Source of the DNA: Sulfurovum sp.
Lineage (GTDB): Bacteria; Campylobacterota; Campylobacteria; Campylobacterales; Sulfurovaceae
NCBI GenBank assembly: GCA_030626265.1
Contig: DAOUPF010000087.1
Coordinates: 1 to 6,292 of the forward strand
Direction of reading: 5' to 3'
DNA length: 6,292 nt
Part shown: in pieces, positions 5,439 through 6,292 of the stretch
Numbering within the stretch: the first letter of the stretch is position 1
Layout: each line of letters starts with the position of its first letter
Made by a program: the position numbers and the translations under genes
The notes under the pieces: model-generated
What the model saw: only the letters and a program-made list of their open reading frames with translations
Told to the model about the DNA's origin: nothing
The model's database searches: none

Positions 5439-6292
5439 ATGCGACTTAAAACACTATTGTTTTCACTACTATTGTCTGCTCCTCTCTTTGCAGGGCTCAA
5501 TAATCTTACACTAAACAAAGCACTAAAACTACTAGATAAAAACAATCTAGAGATTAAAATCTCTCAGTATGATAGTCAGATGAAAAAGTATGATCAGCTA
5601 GTTGCTGAGGGTCATGCTTATGGAAAGCTAGATTTGACTATGATGGCTATGCGCTCCAATGATGCTGGAAATGTATTTGGCTTCAAGTTACAGAGTCGCG
5701 AGGCTACATTTGGGGATTTTGGTTTTGCAGAGTTTGATATGTCTGGATTGACCAACCCATTACCTGTTGCGCCAGAGGCTTTAAATTATCCTGATGCACG
5801 AAACCACTTCACAACCAAGTTTACATACATGTTGCCAGTATATACAGGCGGTAAGTTAACAGAGTATAAAAATATCACTAGCTCTCTATACAAGATGAGT
5901 AAGCTTGACACGGCAAAAGTAAGAAGCATAAAGAGATATCAGGTGAGAAAGGCTTTTTATGACATCTCACTCATTCAGAGTTATATAGTTAACCTACGAC
6001 AGATCATTAGTAATATAAATAGACTAAAAGAGATTATAAGTGAGATGAAGATAGAGGGTTATGCACAGGAGACTGACAATCTAGAGGTAAGAGCAAGGAT
6101 GTCTGAGGCTATGAGTATGCTTTCCCAAGCAAAACTCAATCGTGAACTGGCATATCAGTTTCTATCATTTTTAGTCAATACAGATGTAAACTCTATACGA
6201 AGTAGAAGTGCCCTTGCGCCACAACCTCATGTGACAAAAGCGATGATAAACAGAAGAAGCCTAGATATACAAAAAGCAAGACTAGGACTCAA
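5439..6292 (+). CDS. TolC-family outer-membrane efflux protein, N-terminal part
   Basis: The first 284 codons of an outer-membrane factor that would form the trimeric exit duct of a tripartite efflux pump or type I secretion system; the window ends inside it, before about a third of the usual 420-480 residues. A signal peptide is clear: basic R2 and K4, a hydrophobic core at 5-17, likely cleavage after A18 (PLFA). The mature protein begins with the family's first-helix pattern, LTLNKALKLLDKNNLEI (23-39). The segment around 130-138 (YMLPVYTGG) matches the strand signature usually seen as PLF-x-GG. Long amphipathic, coiled-coil-like helices cover about 140-200 and 208-247, and RRSLDIQKARLGL (272-284) resembles the RPDL start of the second structural repeat. 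AGGGGA at 5428-5433, 5 bases before ATG, fixes the start. Membrane-fusion and inner-membrane pump genes often follow such genes but lie outside the window. The substrate cannot be told. Confidence 0.92.
   Translation, partial: MRLKTLLFSLLLSAPLFAGLNNLTLNKALKLLDKNNLEIKISQYDSQMKKYDQLVAEGHAYGKLDLTMMAMRSNDAGNVFGFKLQSREATFGDFGFAEFDMSGLTNPLPVAPEALNYPDARNHFTTKFTYMLPVYTGGKLTEYKNITSSLYKMSKLDTAKVRSIKRYQVRKAFYDISLIQSYIVNLRQIISNINRLKEIISEMKIEGYAQETDNLEVRARMSEAMSMLSQAKLNRELAYQFLSFLVNTDVNSIRSRSALAPQPHVTKAMINRRSLDIQKARLGL

Noticed and set aside
1..6292. CRISPR arrays, tRNA or rRNA genes, transposase genes.
   Set aside because: Reading both strands, I saw no regularly spaced direct repeats, no tRNA T-loop with matching arms, no rRNA sequence and no transposase-like protein.

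Overview
The window is an AT-rich, densely packed chromosomal segment with every recognisable gene on the + strand. Gene content and order (aroA, ispH, rpsA, serA), heavy use of ATA (Ile) and AGA (Arg) codons, and a good -10 box without a clear -35 before rpsA all suggest a Campylobacterota (epsilonproteobacterial) genome. A free-living sulfur-oxidising relative such as Sulfurimonas or Sulfurovum fits, but genus is a guess.

Positions 1-4714 are a tightly spaced housekeeping block. It opens with the 3' part of aroA (shikimate pathway), which overlaps ispH (last step of the MEP isoprenoid pathway) by 4 bases. A 60-bp gap with a TATAAT box precedes rpsA, encoding six-domain ribosomal protein S1. 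Only 8 bases later comes serA, a long ACT-containing phosphoglycerate dehydrogenase. A perfect 11-bp stem with a T-rich tail ends the block at 4722-4757.

Positions 4758-4979 hold no gene, but most of the stretch is one 164-bp imperfect palindrome (4799-4962) whose arms align without gaps around a central small hairpin. It lies between a good sigma70-type promoter (4756-4784) and the ribosome binding site of a small cupin gene (4980-5330). It could be a MITE-like repeat, a structured 5' leader of the cupin mRNA, or a minus-strand structured RNA. The mismatches between its arms favour G-U pairing on the minus strand, and a promoter-like sequence faces it from inside the cupin gene. This is the least explained part of the window.

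Positions 5331-5438 are a 108-bp intergenic region with a promoter and a 12-bp inverted repeat that pairs the -10 box with the Shine-Dalgarno sequence of the next gene. That gene, from 5439 and cut by the window end, encodes a TolC-family outer-membrane efflux protein with a signal peptide; it may begin an export operon beyond the window.
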